Position numbers and translations under genes: made by a program. Of a stretch of DNA of 64,000 bases, positions 30,159 through 38,692 are shown in pieces (the first letter of the stretch is position 1; the number at the start of each line of letters is the position of its first letter). This stretch comes from Candidatus Phytoplasma luffae. GTDB taxonomy: Bacteria > Bacillota_I > Bacilli_A > Acholeplasmatales > Acholeplasmataceae. The notes beneath the pieces were generated by a model. It was not told the DNA's origin. It searched no databases and worked only from the letters and a program-made list of their open reading frames with translations. Location: the NCBI RefSeq assembly GCF_018024475.1, contig NZ_CP054393.1:372001-436000 (forward strand), in the 5' to 3' direction.

Positions 30159-31989
30159 ATGTATGATATTTTTTTCAATTTTTTTGATGATTTTAATAAA
30201 AAAAATAAACTAAAATTAACGAGAAAAAAAATTATAAAAAACTTAACAGAAAATCCTGAAAACTGTTATTGGTATTTTAGTAATGAAAAAATTAAAGAAA
30301 TCCAAAATAATATAAATATTAGTTCAAAAAAACAATAATTGGTTTTAAATTTCAAACTTATCCAAAAAATTTTTCAGAAAATGTTAAATTATATTTAAAA
30401 TTAATTTTACAAAATAAAAAAAAGAATGAAATGAAAAAGATGATCAAAAAGATTATAACAAACAAATAAAAATTACAAAATCAAACATTAAAAAAAAAGA
30501 AAAGATGATAGTTATAGTTTATAAAACAATAGATGGAGGCGATAAAACAATAAAAATTAATTTAGAAAAAGATTTAAATCCAAAAAGAAACATAATTATT
30601 TATTTAATAAAATTAATCAAACAAAAAATAAATAATAAACTTTATTATGAAGTTTTATCAGAAATTGTTAAAATCCCTGACCTTTGTTGTAAAATTTTAA
30701 AAAAAACAAATAACGAAACAAATTATAGAGATTATAGAGATTTTTTAAAAAAGGTTGAATTAAAAACTAAAAAAAATTTATTTTTATTTTATGAAGAATT
30801 TTATTCTTTAAGATGTGACTTAGTTCATATGAATCCAATGATATCCCATTATGAAATAAGTGATTCTAATGATTTCAAAACTATCGAAGACAAAATAACA
30901 GAAACAGAAAAAGAACTAAATATAATAGATATAACAGATGAAAAATTAGAAAAAGATGAAAAAGTTAATAAAATAAACGATATAAACGCAAAAATTAAAA
31001 AAATTCAAAAATTATTAAAAAATGACATTGAATATTCTTGCAATAAAATGCGAAATATTTTAGAAACAATCTTGGACATTGATTATTTAAATGATTCTTT
31101 AAAAAAAATAAAAATAACGAAAAAATGTTTGAAAATTTAAAAGAAGAATTAGAACTTTTTGAAAAATTAAATAATAATAATAATAATAATTTCAAAAAAC
31201 TATTTGGTTGTGTTTTTCAAATTCAAGAAGATAAACTTATTAACAAAGAGATTACCATAGAAGATATACATAAATATAATTTAAGTCCAAAAAAATAACA
31301 AGAAAAAAATTTAAATAATGAATCTGATCAAAAACAAAACATACAAATAAATGAAAATGAATTAAATGAAAAAGTTAAAAATATATCAGAAAATATATAT
31401 TCTATAATATTTGAAAAATCAGATGACAAAATTGAAACAAATTTTGTATATACAAAATTATATAGTTTGTTTTTGTCAATGGAATATATTAAAAAAAACA
31501 AGAATTTTGATAAAAAATATTTTCAAAAAATAAATAAATTAGTGTATGACAAATCACTAATATCAGATATTAAAGAAATTAAACAAATTTTTGATTTTGT
31601 ACGGCTTTCTGAAATACCAAAAATCCCTGATAAAAAAACGAGAATTTTAACAAAACTGTAAAAAGAATAAAAAATTTTTTTAGACATGAAATTTTAAAAA
31701 ATTTAACAATTGAAGAGATCGAAAATATTAACGAAAAGAAAAATTTTGAAGAAAAGAAAAATTTTGAAGAAATTTAAAAAAATTTTTTAACAAAAATAAT
31801 TAATATTATTTTTGATAACAAAATAAAAAATAATGAAATAAATTCGAACTCAGATATAAAAACAATTAGTAAAGAAATTGTTCCAATATTTATTAAATCA
31901 AAAACACATTCAAAGAAATCCGAGGAAATTAGAAAAAATTTAGATAAAATTAATTATAAAGACATATTCAAACTAAATATTATAGAGAT
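30159..31989 (+). pseudogene. HEPN-like multi-frameshift gene cut by the PMU end
   Basis: Starts MYDIFFNFFDDFNKKNKLKL. Protein-like sequence then changes frame near 30332 (AAAAAA run), near 30430, and near 31095 (poly-A). In-frame stops occur near 31296 and 31778. The piece at 30505-31140 has LRCDLVHMN, an R-x4-H motif as in HEPN RNases. The last part (KEIVPIFIKSKTHSKKSEEI...) stays coding-like up to the PMU terminal repeat, so the PMU appears to have inserted into it. An 18-bp unit (GAAAAGAAAAATTTTGAA) is repeated at about 31733-31770. Confidence 0.55.
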
Positions 31990-32019
31990 TGAAGTGTTCC
32001 AAAACTTTAGACACTTTTT
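31990..32019. repeat. PMU terminal repeat
   Basis: Motif with core CCAAAACTTTAGACAC. It is inverted relative to the copy at 40481-40510, bracketing 8.5 kb of PMU genes, and in the same orientation as the copy at 52961-52990. Confidence 0.7.
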
Positions 32020-32038
32020 GTTTTTTAAAATTTATTTA

Positions 32039-32067
32039 AGGCTAACTATTAAGTTAGTCTTTTTTTA
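32039..32067 (+). terminator. Terminator between PMU end and sigma gene
   Basis: A nine-pair stem (AGGCTAACT/AGTTAGTCT, one G-T pair) with a T-run. It would shield the PMU operon from read-through. Confidence 0.75.
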
Positions 32068-32098
32068 TTCTCTAAGAATAAAATTAATTTTCATATCT

Positions 32099-32120
32099 TT
32101 TCTAAAAACGTTTTTAGAAA
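32099..32120. promoter_or_regulatory. 22-bp perfect palindrome before the sigma gene
   Basis: Half-site TTTCTAAAAAC. The right half contains the AGAAAGGG ribosome-binding site, and the ATG follows eight bases later. Repressor binding, or folding of the mRNA into an 11-bp stem, would both shut off sigma-factor synthesis. Kept in all three PMU copies. Confidence 0.6.
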
Positions 32121-32128
32121 GGGATTAA

Positions 32129-32749
32129 ATGTTAAGAAAAAAATTATTTAAAGATTTTTTAAAAAATAAAAAGAATTTAGAAATAAGAGATCAATTAATT
32201 GATCTTCATTTGCCATTAATAAATAAAATTGTTGGTAAATTTAAATATTATCCTAAATTGCTCCAAAAACAAGATTTATATCAAGAAGGAGTTTTAGGAT
32301 TAACGAAAGCCCTAAGTAATTACCAAGATTTAGGTTATGACTTTATCGCCTATGCAAAACCAACAATTAAATCTGAAATCAATGAACTAATAAGAAAAAG
32401 TTATTCTCCTTCAATCCCACAAAAATCTACTAAACCAAACAATATTAGTTTTCAAGAAGAAAAATATCAACCTTATAAAATCAGCAACCCCAATCCTCAT
32501 CAATTATGGTTAAAACAAACAAATCACGAATGTTTGTTAAAAAAACTAAAAAAGAAATTAAGTAAAACAGGATTTAATATTATTTGTTTAAGTTTTGGTA
32601 TCACTTTAGACAACATCAACGAAACTTATCAACGACCTCATACCAACCAAGAGATCGCGCTAAAAATAAATTTAAAACTTCAAACAATAATCAACATCAA
32701 AAAAATAGCTATTCTAAAATTAAAACCTAAAAAACCAATGGAGAAATAA
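32129..32749 (+). CDS. rpoF: PMU sigma-70-family factor
   Basis: 206 residues. Region 2 (about 28-92) includes DLYQEGVLGLTKAL and FIAYAKPTIKSEINELIRK, which bind core polymerase and the -10 element. A spacer with SPSIPQKSTK (93-102) follows, and region 4 is shortened and Lys-rich (about 165-205). First gene of a tightly packed operon reaching at least the SMC-like gene. It probably redirects RNA polymerase to PMU promoters; this is inferred from family and position. Confidence 0.87.
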   Translation: MLRKKLFKDFLKNKKNLEIRDQLIDLHLPLINKIVGKFKYYPKLLQKQDLYQEGVLGLTKALSNYQDLGYDFIAYAKPTIKSEINELIRKSYSPSIPQKSTKPNNISFQEEKYQPYKISNPNPHQLWLKQTNHECLLKKLKKKLSKTGFNIICLSFGITLDNINETYQRPHTNQEIALKINLKLQTIINIKKIAILKLKPKKPMEK

Positions 32750-32753
32750 AAAA

Positions 32754-33077
32754 ATGTTAAATAAAGTTCAATTAATCGGCCGCATCACTAACGCCCTAGA
32801 ATCACAATACATTCATATTAATAATGAACAAATCACAAAAATTGATTTCAACTTAGCTATCAACAATAAAGATAAAGTTCAATTCATCCACTGTGTTGCC
32901 TTTCGTAATCAAGCAGAAAACATGAGTAAATATTTACACAAAGGTTCAAAAATATATATAGAAGGAACATTATCTATTCAAAAATACACTAATAACGAAA
33001 ACCAAAACAAAACCAATACTAAAGTTATTTTAAACAATGTTATCTTTTTAGATAATAACCCCCCAACCCAAAATTAA
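32754..33077 (+). CDS. ssb: Single-stranded DNA-binding protein
   Basis: The OB fold is recognisable from LNKVQLIGRITNALESQYI, KIDFNLAIN, FIHCVAFRNQAENMSKYL and SKIYIEGTLS. It is short (107 residues) and ends PPTQN, with no acidic tip. This suggests a stripped-down SSB serving the PMU's own recombination or replication rather than the host replisome. The spacing of four bases indicates coupling to the sigma gene. Confidence 0.92.
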   Translation: MLNKVQLIGRITNALESQYIHINNEQITKIDFNLAINNKDKVQFIHCVAFRNQAENMSKYLHKGSKIYIEGTLSIQKYTNNENQNKTNTKVILNNVIFLDNNPPTQN

Positions 33078-33092
33078 AAAGGAGTCACTAAA

Positions 33093-33383
33093 ATGACAAA
33101 AAAAGAATTAATCAAAACTATCGCAGTAATGCATAAAACTTCGGTTACTCAAACCCAAGATTTTTACAACTCGTTCGAAAATGCTTTAATCAAAGCAATC
33201 ACATCCAACGAAGAAGTGGTATTATCACCTTCAATTGGCAAATTCATCTTAAAATCAAGAAAAGCCCGCGTGGGAAGAAACCCCCAAACAGGTAAAAAAC
33301 TCAAAATCCCTACAAAAACTGTGGTAAATTTTAAACTTTCTAAAACTATTAAAGATGAAGTCAAAAACCTTAAATTAAAATAA
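33093..33383 (+). CDS. himA: HU/IHF-family DNA-binding protein
   Basis: 96 residues: helices MTKKELIKTIAVMHKTS and DFYNSFENALIKAI, then SIGKFILKSRKARVGRNPQTGKKLKIP, the DNA-gripping arm. It lies just downstream of ssb with an AAGGAG site. It likely shapes PMU DNA during recombination. One of several HU genes expected in a PMU-rich genome. Confidence 0.92.
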   Translation: MTKKELIKTIAVMHKTSVTQTQDFYNSFENALIKAITSNEEVVLSPSIGKFILKSRKARVGRNPQTGKKLKIPTKTVVNFKLSKTIKDEVKNLKLK

Positions 33384-33395
33384 GGAGAATAAATT

Positions 33396-33836
33396 ATGTT
33401 TATTTTTTCATTATTTGCAACAATTAGCAATTTTATCTTAAATTACTCTAAAGGATTTAGCACTACCGAAATCCTTGAACGAAGAATAGACGGAATCCAA
33501 ACAACGATTTTCACTATTCTTATTGTCTCTGGTTTCAAACCTATTTTTAAATTAATTGCAAATATTTTGATTTTCGTCAAAGATTTGATTTTAGGCCTCT
33601 TTTTCCCCAACAAAAAACTCCAAAATTTAGAAATCCAAAACGCCAAACAAGAATATTTAGAAAAACAGTTATTAAAAAAACTAGATAAAATAAATGAAAA
33701 CCAAGAAAAACTCCAATCCCAATTAGAAGTGCAAAAAGTAAAAGTTGCTCATTGGCAAGAGAAAAAAGCAAGAAAAAAAATACTAAAATTAAAAAACAAC
33801 AACAAACCTCACGGAAAGGAAAATGAAAATGAATGA
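33396..33836 (+). CDS. Membrane plus coiled-coil protein, 146 aa
   Basis: Hydrophobic stretches near the N-terminus (MFIFSLFATISNFIL) and at about 38-70 (TIFTILIVSGFKPIFKLIANILIFVKDLILGLFF), then a charged coiled coil (75-125) and a basic tail. It overlaps the next gene by 14 bases. It may anchor PMU machinery to the membrane; no known family. Confidence 0.7.
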   Translation: MFIFSLFATISNFILNYSKGFSTTEILERRIDGIQTTIFTILIVSGFKPIFKLIANILIFVKDLILGLFFPNKKLQNLEIQNAKQEYLEKQLLKKLDKINENQEKLQSQLEVQKVKVAHWQEKKARKKILKLKNNNKPHGKENENE

Positions 33837-34053
33837 ACTTAATTTCGCCATTGGATTTATCGTTGGCGCCCTATTCGCAACTGCTTTAATGTTTATTATC
33901 AAAAAAATCTTTTTTAATTTTTTTCCATTACCAGAAATTAATAAAACAGATGAAACTAAAAAAGATAACAAACCCAATAAATCATCTTCAATTATTCCAA
34001 ACCCAAATAACAATTCAAAAGAAAAAAATAATTTAGAAAGTGAAAATAATTAA
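33823..34053 (+). CDS. Small membrane-anchored protein, 76 aa
   Basis: An N-terminal helix (LNFAIGFIVGALFATALMFI) then a short basic region and a Pro/Asn/Lys/Ser-rich tail. Its stop is directly followed by the ATG of the exonuclease gene. A collapsed copy of its 3' end seems to lie after that gene (34711-34783). Function unknown. Confidence 0.65.
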   Translation: MKMNELNFAIGFIVGALFATALMFIIKKIFFNFFPLPEINKTDETKKDNKPNKSSSIIPNPNNNSKEKNNLESENN

Positions 34054-34689
34054 ATGAAAATTAATAATTTAAACCAACGAACTTCTGAGTGGTATAATCA
34101 TCGCAAAAAATATATCAATGCCTCTGAAATAGGAAGTATTACAGGAAATGACAAATTTAGAAGTTTAGAACAATTAATACATGACAAAATATTTGGAACA
34201 ACATTTACAAGCAATAAATTCACCGAACACGGCAACAAAACCGAACCCCTAGCGAGAACTTTTTTTGAAAAAATAACTAATCTAAAATTCCCTGATACCA
34301 TCTTTACTGATGATACTTTAGATATGTTTTCTGCAAGTCTTGACGGTTATAACAAACAAACCAACACTTTATTAGAAATTAAATGTCCTTATGTAGATGA
34401 AAATAACAACATCTCCTCTACTTGGAATGGTTTCTTTTCACATAAAAAAATCCCTTCTAATTACTGGGCGCAAGTTCAATGTCAATTATATTGTTCTCAA
34501 TCTAAATTCGCTTATTTCTTTGTTTATTTTAATGACACTAATTATCATGTTGTTAGGGTTTATCAAGATAATAATTTTATTAACCAAATGATTGCAGACG
34601 GCAAAAAGTATTTAGAATTATTAAAACTCAATAAACAAGAATTACAACAGACAACTTATTTAAAAAAATTAAGTAAATTTAAAATATAA
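34054..34689 (+). CDS. YqaJ/lambda-exonuclease-type recombination nuclease
   Basis: A PD-(D/E)XK nuclease of the YqaJ family. Likely metal ligands are Glu64 (HGNKTEP), Asp97 (SLDG) and Glu108, with Lys110 in LEIKCP, supported by the N-terminal W-x-x-H-R motif and the C-terminal YWAQVQCQLY helix. Phage relatives resect double-strand ends for annealing. With the SSB upstream it forms a possible recombination pair, although no annealase (RecT or Bet) is visible. Copy C (55025-55660) differs by Lys101 to Glu. Confidence 0.85.
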   Translation: MKINNLNQRTSEWYNHRKKYINASEIGSITGNDKFRSLEQLIHDKIFGTTFTSNKFTEHGNKTEPLARTFFEKITNLKFPDTIFTDDTLDMFSASLDGYNKQTNTLLEIKCPYVDENNNISSTWNGFFSHKKIPSNYWAQVQCQLYCSQSKFAYFFVYFNDTNYHVVRVYQDNNFINQMIADGKKYLELLKLNKQELQQTTYLKKLSKFKI

Positions 34690-34710
34690 AAAAAAGAAAG
34701 GAAACTAAAA

Positions 34711-34783
34711 ATGAAAATCCAAAAAAACCAAAAATAATTATTAAGAAAAAAACAATTTAGAAAGTAACAAAGAAATAAATAAT
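34711..34783 (+). pseudogene. Collapsed remnant of a 76-aa-like gene
   Basis: A good ribosome-binding site (AAAGGAAACT) and ATG give only eight codons. The following bases (AACAATTTAGAAAGTAACAA) closely resemble the 3' end of the 76-residue gene (AATAATTTAGAAAGTGAAAA). The same remnant occurs in the other PMU copies, at 3804-3876 and 55682-55754. Confidence 0.4.
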
Positions 34784-34803
34784 TAATACAAAGGAGAAAA
34801 AAC

Positions 34804-35100
34804 ATGTCAAAAAAAATAATTATCACTAAAAAACCAAATAAAAAATTAACCAAAACCCAAAACCCAAATCAAAAAATATCAATCCCAGAAACAAAAAAAC
34901 TCAATCATCACATTTCACCCCCAACTCCTAATATCAATAAACTAAATTTATTAAAAATAATTACTTATTTAACTATCATTTTATATTTTATTTTACATGT
35001 CAACGTTATTTATTACCAAAACCAAATCCCTTGGTTAACAACAGGAATCAATAATTTTATTGATTTAATTAAAACAATTTTTTCAGGAGGAAACAAATAA
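34804..35100 (+). CDS. Small single-pass membrane protein, 98 aa
   Basis: A basic N-terminal half (KKIIITKKPNKKLTKT) with a PPTPN linker and a helix at about 47-70 (LLKIITYLTIILYFILHVNVIYY). AAAGGAG lies eight bases upstream. The stop overlaps the next start by one base, so the two are likely made in equal amounts. No homologous family recognised. Confidence 0.7.
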   Translation: MSKKIIITKKPNKKLTKTQNPNQKISIPETKKLNHHISPPTPNINKLNLLKIITYLTIILYFILHVNVIYYQNQIPWLTTGINNFIDLIKTIFSGGNK

Positions 35101-35705
35101 TGAAAACACAAAATAAAAATAAAATATTAATTATCATAACATTTGTAATTGTTCTATTTTTCTCAATTATCTCAATTTATGCTTTAAACGATTACTTTAA
35201 CAAACAAAGAAAAGAAAAAATAAATTTAATAAATGATTTTCCTATTTTCACTGTTGAACGAACGGGTGGCAACAACGAAAATCAAATACTTTTGCCGATT
35301 TCAATTCCTAACTTAAGCCAAAAAAAATACAATCACTTAATTACTATCGAACACGAAGCAATCCTTAACTCAAATGGAATAGATATTTCAATACCCTTAT
35401 ATTTAAAATTATCAACCCAATATAACACTAACCAATCCTTTAACAACCCAGAAAAATATTTAAACATAAGCCTCAAAGTTAATAACAATGATTATGACGA
35501 CACAAAACGTCCCCAAATGATATTAAACGACAAAGGTATTGGAATTATTAAAATTCAAATTAGCATCGAACAAAAAGAAATCATCAATTCCAAAAACCCT
35601 CAATTAGAATTAATTTGTGATTACGAATTAGTCGATTCCCAAGGTAAATCTTTCGAAGGCGGAAATCAAACTATCGAAAACAAAATTGCTCAATTAGCAA
35701 AATAA
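35100..35705 (+). CDS. Membrane-anchored extracytoplasmic protein, 201 aa
   Basis: A signal-anchor (residues 9-29) then about 170 residues with beta-rich pattern (ILLPISIPNL, LYLKLSTQYN, IGIIKIQISIEQKEI). AGGAGG precedes the ATG inside the previous gene. Probably faces the host cytoplasm or the membrane exterior. Copy C carries Ser73 to Asn. Function unknown. Confidence 0.75.
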   Translation: MKTQNKNKILIIITFVIVLFFSIISIYALNDYFNKQRKEKINLINDFPIFTVERTGGNNENQILLPISIPNLSQKKYNHLITIEHEAILNSNGIDISIPLYLKLSTQYNTNQSFNNPEKYLNISLKVNNNDYDDTKRPQMILNDKGIGIIKIQISIEQKEIINSKNPQLELICDYELVDSQGKSFEGGNQTIENKIAQLAK

Positions 35706-35712
35706 AATATTA

Positions 35713-35747
35713 AAAGACTAAACAAAATTTGTATTAGTCTTTTTTTA
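35713..35747 (+). terminator. Hairpin terminator or attenuator inside the PMU operon
   Basis: Stem AAAGACTAA/TTAGTCTTT plus a seven-T run, eight bases after the 201-aa gene and 21 bases before the AAA+ gene. Downstream expression needs read-through or a separate promoter. Confidence 0.7.
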
Positions 35748-35767
35748 TTTTTCAGAAAGGTATTAAT

Positions 35768-36970
35768 ATGAAAATGAATATTAAAAAAAATCAAAATAAA
35801 AATTTAAATCCAACTAATTTAATAATAATCATTATAACATCTATCATTTTATTTTTAGGAATTCAAGTTTGGATCCACCATCAAGCTTTAATCGAAAATC
35901 AAACCCAAATCCTAAATCATCATAAAAGATTAGAAACCCAAAACAAAACTAACCAAGAAACTAAAAAATATTTAGAAGACCAAATAACTAAAAATAATTC
36001 ATCACCAGAAAAAATTCAAACTTTTTCTTCATCAGAATTACAAGAAAAAACAATAATCCCGAACGATAACCAAGAAGAATTATTATTTAAACCTTCTAAC
36101 AACAATAAATTCCCAGGATTCAACCAACTAATCGGTTTCAAAGAAGAAAAACAAGCATTAGATGGATTTATTGATTATCTCAACAACAAAGAAAACTACC
36201 AAAATATTGGAGAAATCGAATCTCCTCTAGGTATTTTAATGTATGGAGCCCCTGGAACAGGAAAAACCACTCTCGCAAGATCCTTAGCCAAAGAAACTAA
36301 TTTACCCTTCTTTGAAGTAAGCAGCTCTTTATTCTCACAAAAATACAAAGGTATCGCCCCTCAATTAGTCAAAGATTTATTTATGACAGCTCGCGAAGAA
36401 GCAGCCCAAAACAATGGCGCAATCATCTTTTTAGATGAATGCGAAACTATCTTTACTGATTTAAGCACTTTAGAAACTGATTCAGAAATTGCCAATGTTG
36501 TGAATCAATTCAAAACTGAATTGACATCTTTTAAAAACAACCCTGAAAAACCTATTTTCATCATTGGAGCTACAAACCACATTAACCAAATCGATGATGC
36601 CATCAAATCAAGATTCACTTACAATATCGAAGTCAAACCAGGCAACAAAGAAGAAAGAAAACAATTCCTAGAATTTTTAATCAACAAACGTAAAAACCCT
36701 TATAGTGAAGAAGCCAAACAATACTTATATGAAGTCATTAACGAAGCTTTAGAAATATTACCGCCAAACCATCAATTCAAACAAGCCAATCGTACTTTGG
36801 AAAACCTCTTAAAAACAACAGTAACAATCTTTGCGAAAAACAGAGGTCAAGGTGAAACTAGAAGAAATGAAATCAACAAAGAAGATTTAAAACAAGCATA
36901 TAAAATGATAATTTCTCCTAATATAAATATATTAGACCAAATAGAAAAAAACCAAAAAGGAGATGAATAA
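35768..36970 (+). CDS. Membrane-anchored AAA+ ATPase, FtsH/HflB-like without protease domain
   Basis: The membrane helix (17-35) and coiled linker are followed by an AAA+ core resembling FtsH: GAPGTGKTT (160-168), a pore-loop-like FSQKYKG (189-195), FLDECETIF (221-229), IIGATNHINQIDDAIKSRF (265-283). The lid domain is followed by a 30-residue tail. There is no HEXXH peptidase. It has a GAAAGG site and is followed after three bases by the SMC-like gene. It may extract or remodel membrane or secreted PMU proteins; that role is inferred. Confidence 0.9.
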   Translation: MKMNIKKNQNKNLNPTNLIIIIITSIILFLGIQVWIHHQALIENQTQILNHHKRLETQNKTNQETKKYLEDQITKNNSSPEKIQTFSSSELQEKTIIPNDNQEELLFKPSNNNKFPGFNQLIGFKEEKQALDGFIDYLNNKENYQNIGEIESPLGILMYGAPGTGKTTLARSLAKETNLPFFEVSSSLFSQKYKGIAPQLVKDLFMTAREEAAQNNGAIIFLDECETIFTDLSTLETDSEIANVVNQFKTELTSFKNNPEKPIFIIGATNHINQIDDAIKSRFTYNIEVKPGNKEERKQFLEFLINKRKNPYSEEAKQYLYEVINEALEILPPNHQFKQANRTLENLLKTTVTIFAKNRGQGETRRNEINKEDLKQAYKMIISPNINILDQIEKNQKGDE

Positions 36971-36973
36971 TAT

Positions 36974-38593
36974 ATGTTAACACCATTTGACTTAATCAAA
37001 GGATTTTTATCATTTAAATCTTATTTCACCTGGTTTTTAATAGCCACTACCATCTTTAGTCTATTTGTTTTCTTTAAAAGAAAACTTTCACCCACTCAAC
37101 AATCAACAACATCATGGAAAGGCTATTTAACTTATTTTTTAATTATAATTGGTATTTTAAGTTTCATTTATTTATGTTTCTTTCATAAAACAGAACCATC
37201 ATCTAAATATGCAGGGCAATTAGTCAATAAAATCGACAAAGCCATCGATAAATACGAAAATACAATAAATAATTACAAAGGATTAAAAACTAATTGGGAA
37301 AGTGAATTAAAAAAATGTGAAGATGAATTAAAAGAACTTTACAATGCCCAAGAATCCTCCCAAAAACAAAAAGAACAAATCCATGAATTGTTAGAACAAA
37401 ATGAAACAAAAATTAAAGAAATAAAAGAACAATTAAAAAACACAACAGGTAACATCACTATCTTAAAAGGCAAGCTAACTCAGTTAGAAAAAGATAAAGA
37501 TGCCAAAGAAAAAGAAATTAAACAAAAACAAGAAGAAGAAAAATTAGCTTCTCCTGATGATAAAATTAGATTAAGAGCACAAATTGAAAAACTCCAAGAT
37601 GAAGAACAAAAAATAATTGAAGAAATCAGCGAAGTTAAACTTCAAATCAAAAATTTAGAAAGTAACCAAAAATACTACCAAGATATGTTATCTGGTGCTG
37701 AAAACTACAAAAGAATTTTAGAAGAACGATTAAAAGATTTAACTGAAGGAGAAAAAAGATTATATAATCAAATCCAATCAGTTGAAGAACGTCATGCCGA
37801 AATCCAAAAAGAAATTGATGCAGTCAAGAAAAAACTAGATAAAATCGATTTAGAAAAAGATTTATATGAATCCCTAAAAAGAAAATATAGTGAAATGTAT
37901 AACCGCATGCAAACCTATGAAAAAGAACATGAAGCATCAGCTGGAAACATAGCTAAATGGTGTTTTAAAGCTTTTGATAAAGTAACTGACTTAATTCCCG
38001 CTAAATATGGAATCAAAACATTAAATAAAACCGTATCTGTAACTCGAAAATACGCACAAAAAATGGGAGCCGTAACTTTAACTCTTCACGAAGGCCACCG
38101 TTTGTGGCATTTATATAATGAAGTCGCGCAAGAAAACAAAGAACATCCACCAATGATTACCAAAGAAGCTTTAGATATGTATACTCAAGACATCAACCGT
38201 GATTTAGCCAAACTCGACGCTGACTACAAAGATTACGAAAAAAAGCTAGCTGATTATAAACTTCGTCAAAATGAAAATAATTTAGAACAAGAATTAGAAT
38301 ATTCTAGATCAATAGTTCGCGGAATAGCCCAAAAAGAACAATCAGTCATCGATGAATATAAAACCATCATCAAAGAATTAAAAGATAAACAAAAAGACAT
38401 AAAAGATATTTATAAGTTAGAAATAAAACAAGATAGATTAGAAGAAGAATTAGAAACTAAAAAAGAAGACGTGAATGATTTAAAAGAACAATTAAAACAA
38501 AAAGACCACAACTATGCCCGCGCCCAACAACGCCTTCAAGCTAGACGAGTTGGTAAAATCCCTGAAATGGTTATGATACCAAATAAAAAATAA
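36974..38593 (+). CDS. SMC-like membrane-anchored coiled-coil protein, 539 aa
   Basis: Two N-terminal membrane helices (17-34, 50-69) then coiled coil from about 85 to 320, a central non-coiled part (GNIAKWCFKAFDKVTDLIPAKYG, about 333-355) and a second coiled coil (400-530). No ATP-binding motif. The first 200 residues are identical to the 279-residue protein at 57945-58784, which then switches to a different, shorter C-terminus. It thus belongs to a mosaic family. Confidence 0.8.
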   Translation: MLTPFDLIKGFLSFKSYFTWFLIATTIFSLFVFFKRKLSPTQQSTTSWKGYLTYFLIIIGILSFIYLCFFHKTEPSSKYAGQLVNKIDKAIDKYENTINNYKGLKTNWESELKKCEDELKELYNAQESSQKQKEQIHELLEQNETKIKEIKEQLKNTTGNITILKGKLTQLEKDKDAKEKEIKQKQEEEKLASPDDKIRLRAQIEKLQDEEQKIIEEISEVKLQIKNLESNQKYYQDMLSGAENYKRILEERLKDLTEGEKRLYNQIQSVEERHAEIQKEIDAVKKKLDKIDLEKDLYESLKRKYSEMYNRMQTYEKEHEASAGNIAKWCFKAFDKVTDLIPAKYGIKTLNKTVSVTRKYAQKMGAVTLTLHEGHRLWHLYNEVAQENKEHPPMITKEALDMYTQDINRDLAKLDADYKDYEKKLADYKLRQNENNLEQELEYSRSIVRGIAQKEQSVIDEYKTIIKELKDKQKDIKDIYKLEIKQDRLEEELETKKEDVNDLKEQLKQKDHNYARAQQRLQARRVGKIPEMVMIPNKK

Positions 38594-38599
38594 TTTTCC

Positions 38600-38629
38600 T
38601 TAAACATTTTATTCATAAAATTATATAAT
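38600..38629 (+). promoter_or_regulatory. Candidate promoter for the coiled-coil/effector pair
   Basis: A perfect TATAAT (38624-38629) lies 18 bases after a TTAAAC -35-like hexamer. A nine-base inverted repeat (AATAGTGAT at 38627-38635, complement at 38663-38671) spans the transcript start and could be an operator. Confidence 0.5.
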
Positions 38630-38692
38630 AGTGATATATTCATATTTCAATATTTGATAATAATCACTATTATCAGAAAGGAAATGAAATTT

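Larger units (their letters stand above)
19446..38586. repeat. Right arm of giant inverted duplication
   Basis: This arm mirrors 1-19140 across a 305-bp spacer. All paired proteins are identical except MiaA, which has Leu279 here and Pro279 in the left arm. The outer limit cannot be seen, because the partner arm is cut by the window start. Confidence 0.97.

Noticed and set aside
31733-31770. Short tandem 18-bp repeat as a possible CRISPR or VNTR array
   Set aside because: Only about two units are present, without spacers; it is simply a repeated E/K/N coding stretch in a decayed gene.
36974-38593. True SMC chromosome-condensation protein
   Set aside because: It has long coiled coils only; the Walker A, Walker B and ABC signature motifs are absent and two membrane helices are present.
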